From Candidatus Omnitrophota bacterium (GTDB lineage: Bacteria > Omnitrophota > Gorgyraeia > 2-02-FULL-51-18): 6,826 nt of DNA. The position numbers and the translations under genes are program-made. The DNA lies in assembly GCA_023247955.1 (NCBI GenBank), contig JAHFFL010000062.1, positions 1-6,826 on the forward strand. The letters are read 5' to 3'. Below, piece by piece: positions 5,636 through 6,826 of the stretch (positions within the stretch are counted from its first letter, which is position 1; the number at the start of each line of letters is the position of its first letter). The notes under the pieces are model-generated. The model made no database searches. It was not told where the DNA came from and saw only the letters and a program-made list of their open reading frames with translations.

Positions 5636-6015
5636 CGGCTTGTCAGAACTCTGGGCTTTTCGTCCGTGGAGGCTTCTTTAAATTTGTCGCCGGCGGCGGC
5701 AAGCGTGATCTTTTCTATCCGACCCAACTTTTGCTCCATCCCCTCGAGTTTCTTGTCAAACCCATCAAGCCGCTTGTCGAGACGCTTGAACTTGACGTAT
5801 ACGTACTCTTCGGTAGAAACAGGCGCGGTAACCCCGTCCCTGGACTCGATCGGCATGTCCTTGGGAACGCGGAATTTCAAGCCTTCTTTCGTCGTGATCG
5901 TCTCAAATTTATAGTCGTCCGCTTCGCTCTCGGTCGGCTTTTTCTCCTCCGCCGCAAAAGCCCTACCTGGAAGAGAAATCCCGAGGACGAAAATCGCCAG
6001 AAAAATAGCTCTCAT
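5632..6015 (-). CDS. Exported coiled-coil protein of unknown function
   Basis: A 127-residue protein with a Sec signal peptide (hydrophobic core at about 3-16, likely cleavage at AFA-A near residues 19-22). The acidic mature N-terminus (EEKKPTESEADDY) is followed by a small conserved-looking block GLKFRVPKDMPIESRDG (45-61). A heptad-patterned coiled coil lies at about 77-102 (KRLDKRLDGFDKKLEGMEQKL), and the C-terminus is charged and probably disordered. I do not recognise a family. It may oligomerise through the coiled coil in the periplasm. Its ATG shares ATGA with the gspG stop, with GGGAG about 10 nt upstream, and its TGA overlaps the TTG of the amidase. It is therefore translated with both neighbours, and a supporting role in the pseudopilus or amidase machinery is possible but unproven. 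Confidence 0.8.
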   Translation of the reverse strand: MRAIFLAIFVLGISLPGRAFAAEEKKPTESEADDYKFETITTKEGLKFRVPKDMPIESRDGVTAPVSTEEYVYVKFKRLDKRLDGFDKKLEGMEQKLGRIEKITLAAAGDKFKEASTDEKPRVLTSR

Positions 6016-6449
6016 GATGCCGACTCCCAGTTCTTGACGTCGTCCTCGCTCTCCTGGCCATCGGGCCCGAGCGAATACAGATCGTAGTCAAAGGTGCGAT
6101 GCGTCCCGGGGTTGCGGTACTGATACTCTCTGCCCCAGGGGTCCAGCGGTTTTTTCTCAAGGTAAGGCCCGTTCCAATTCGTGGCGCTGGCCGGCTTTGT
6201 GAAAAGCGCAGTGAGCCCTCCGTCCGCCGACGAAGGGAAATTGCCGTTGTCCAGCTCGTAGAGCTTGAGCGCCGTCGCGATGTTTGCCGAGACATCCGCC
6301 TTCGCCGCGCTGACTTTCGCTTGCTCCGAACGTCCCGACAGCCGCGGCATCACCATCGCGACCAGCGTGCCGATGATGATCACGACAAGCATAAGCTCCA
6401 CCAGCGTAAAACCCATCACTGCTTTCTTTTGCCCGTTTATTTTCCGCAT
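6012..6449 (-). CDS. gspG: Type II secretion system major pseudopilin GspG
   Basis: A 145-residue major pseudopilin, the building block of the type II secretion pseudopilus. Seen: a short basic leader (MRKINGQKKAVMG) and a prepilin peptidase site G13-F14 with the conserved Glu at mature position 5 in FTLVELMLVVIIIGTLVAM. The hydrophobic N-terminal helix is followed by the helical segment SEQAKVSAAKADVSANIATALKLYELDNGNFP. The GspG-specific C-terminus has DPWGREYQYRNPG (102-114) and YSLGPDGQESEDDVKNW (125-141), including the aspartate-rich calcium-binding loop typical of GspG. The length is normal. The ATG at 6447-6449 has an excellent GGGAGGAG ribosome binding site inside the end of the cupin gene. 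No other gsp genes (C, D, E, F, H-K) are in the window, so the gene is either at one end of a secretion cluster continuing to the right or an orphan. A type IV pilin-like role cannot be excluded. Confidence 0.95.
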   Translation of the reverse strand: MRKINGQKKAVMGFTLVELMLVVIIIGTLVAMVMPRLSGRSEQAKVSAAKADVSANIATALKLYELDNGNFPSSADGGLTALFTKPASATNWNGPYLEKKPLDPWGREYQYRNPGTHRTFDYDLYSLGPDGQESEDDVKNWESAS

Positions 6450-6454
6450 CGAGA

Positions 6455-6796
6455 CTAGCTCCTCCCAAAATCATCCGCCAAGCGGACGATATCATCCTCT
6501 CCCAGATAATCCCCGAACTGCACTTCAATAAAAACCAACGGCTCTTTGCCGGTGTTTTGCATGCGGTGGACCTGGTCACACGGGATTTCGAAAAAAGAGC
6601 CTTTTGTCGCTGACATTTCTTTCTCGCCGACCGTCGCTTTACCCGCACCTGAAATCACAATCCACTTCTCGGAGCGCTTCGAGTGTTTCTGAAGACTGAA
6701 GCGAAGCCCCGGCTTTATTTCGATACGCTTGACCTGAATCCCGGGCTCACCATGATTCACCCGATGTCCGCCCCAGGGACGTTCATCGGACATCAC
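6455..6796 (-). CDS. Cupin-domain protein, mannose-6-phosphate isomerase type II-like
   Basis: A 113-residue single-domain cupin. Seen: ERPWGGHRV (5-13) is the usual opening of the C-terminal domain of bifunctional GDP-mannose pyrophosphorylase/phosphomannose isomerases. It is followed by VKRIEIKPG (22-30), cupin motif 1 around SLQKHSKRSEKWIVISG (34-50), VGEKEM, the motif 2 region FEIPCDQVHRMQNTG (69-83) and EVQFGDYLGEDDIVR (91-105). Likely metal ligands are H38, E43 and H77; the second His of the classic HxH is K40 here. Known: stand-alone versions are common and may isomerise mannose-6-phosphate or bind sugar phosphates; activity is not certain. The start is GTG 6796 or, more likely, ATG 6793, since an in-frame stop lies just upstream (6815-6817) and GAGGGTGG precedes it. 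The gene is followed after 5 nt by gspG. Confidence 0.9.
   Translation of the reverse strand: MMSDERPWGGHRVNHGEPGIQVKRIEIKPGLRFSLQKHSKRSEKWIVISGAGKATVGEKEMSATKGSFFEIPCDQVHRMQNTGKEPLVFIEVQFGDYLGEDDIVRLADDFGRS
6459..6466 (-). promoter_or_regulatory. gspG: Strong ribosome binding site of gspG
   Basis: GGGAGGAG lies within the last codons of the cupin gene, nine bases before the gspG ATG. It supports the chosen start and suggests high expression of the pseudopilin relative to its coupled neighbours, as expected for a major structural subunit. Confidence 0.75.
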
Positions 6797-6826
6797 GGCA
6801 GGCCACCCTCTTCTTCAAACTGCGTG
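6793..6826 (-). CDS. Tail of an upstream gene (last ten codons)
   Basis: The minus-strand frame entering from the right edge reads TQFEEEGGLP and ends in TGA at 6793-6795. Its final A is the first base of the cupin ATG (TGATG junction). This matches the tight coupling seen throughout the operon, so a gene probably ends here. Only ten codons are visible and another frame is also open, so neither its product nor its existence can be settled. The operon's promoter must lie to the right of the window. Confidence 0.4.
   Translation of the reverse strand, partial: TQFEEEGGLP

Noticed and set aside
4796..5914. A 372-codon plus-strand open frame
   Set aside because: It is antisense to the amidase and coiled-coil genes, which have full sets of motifs; its translation is rich in Arg and low in recognisable patterns, as expected of a shadow frame in GC-rich DNA.

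Overview
The window looks like chromosomal DNA of a diderm (Gram-negative type) bacterium. It encodes a type II secretion pseudopilin, a probable lipoprotein with a clear lipobox, and several exported proteins. The mix of a GspG pseudopilin, a stand-alone mannose-6-phosphate-isomerase-type cupin, a yeast-length PurC and a RAYT transposase would suit an uncultured lineage such as Candidatus Omnitrophota or a deltaproteobacterial-type genome. That placement is inference only; nothing in the window fixes the phylum. Every supported gene is on the minus strand, so transcription runs from the right edge to the left edge.

Right and centre (6826 to about 1462), in transcription order: the tail of an unknown gene; a small cupin; the pseudopilin gspG; an exported coiled-coil protein; a LysM plus amidase lipoprotein; the Sua5/YrdC tRNA threonylcarbamoylation enzyme; purC; a thiol-redox (PRX-like) protein; a two-TM membrane protein; and an unrecognised 120-residue protein. 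From the cupin to the redoxin the genes overlap by a few bases or are only 4-5 nt apart (TGATG, ATGA and TTGA junctions), so they are probably one translationally coupled operon. It mixes envelope functions (pseudopilus, peptidoglycan amidase) with housekeeping functions (t6A synthesis, purine synthesis). The last two genes follow at 54 and 30 nt and may belong to the same transcript. No promoter for the operon lies in the window.

Left (about 1450 to 1) is visibly more AT-rich and accessory in character. A 784-bp element (665-1448) carries a RAYT/Y1-type HUH transposase between 30-bp inverted termini that match at 27 of 30 positions. It sits 13 bp beyond the stop codon of the last operon gene. 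Beyond it come a small exported protein of unknown function and, at the left edge, a GIY-YIG nuclease gene of the UPF0213 type. That gene is split by a one-base frameshift and runs off the window, and it is easily missed because neither half makes a long ORF.

I found no CRISPR array, tRNA, rRNA or riboswitch. The observations most worth a second look are the inverted-repeat-bounded RAYT unit with its near-leaderless promoter, the broken GIY-YIG gene, and the coupled pseudopilin / coiled-coil protein / amidase trio.
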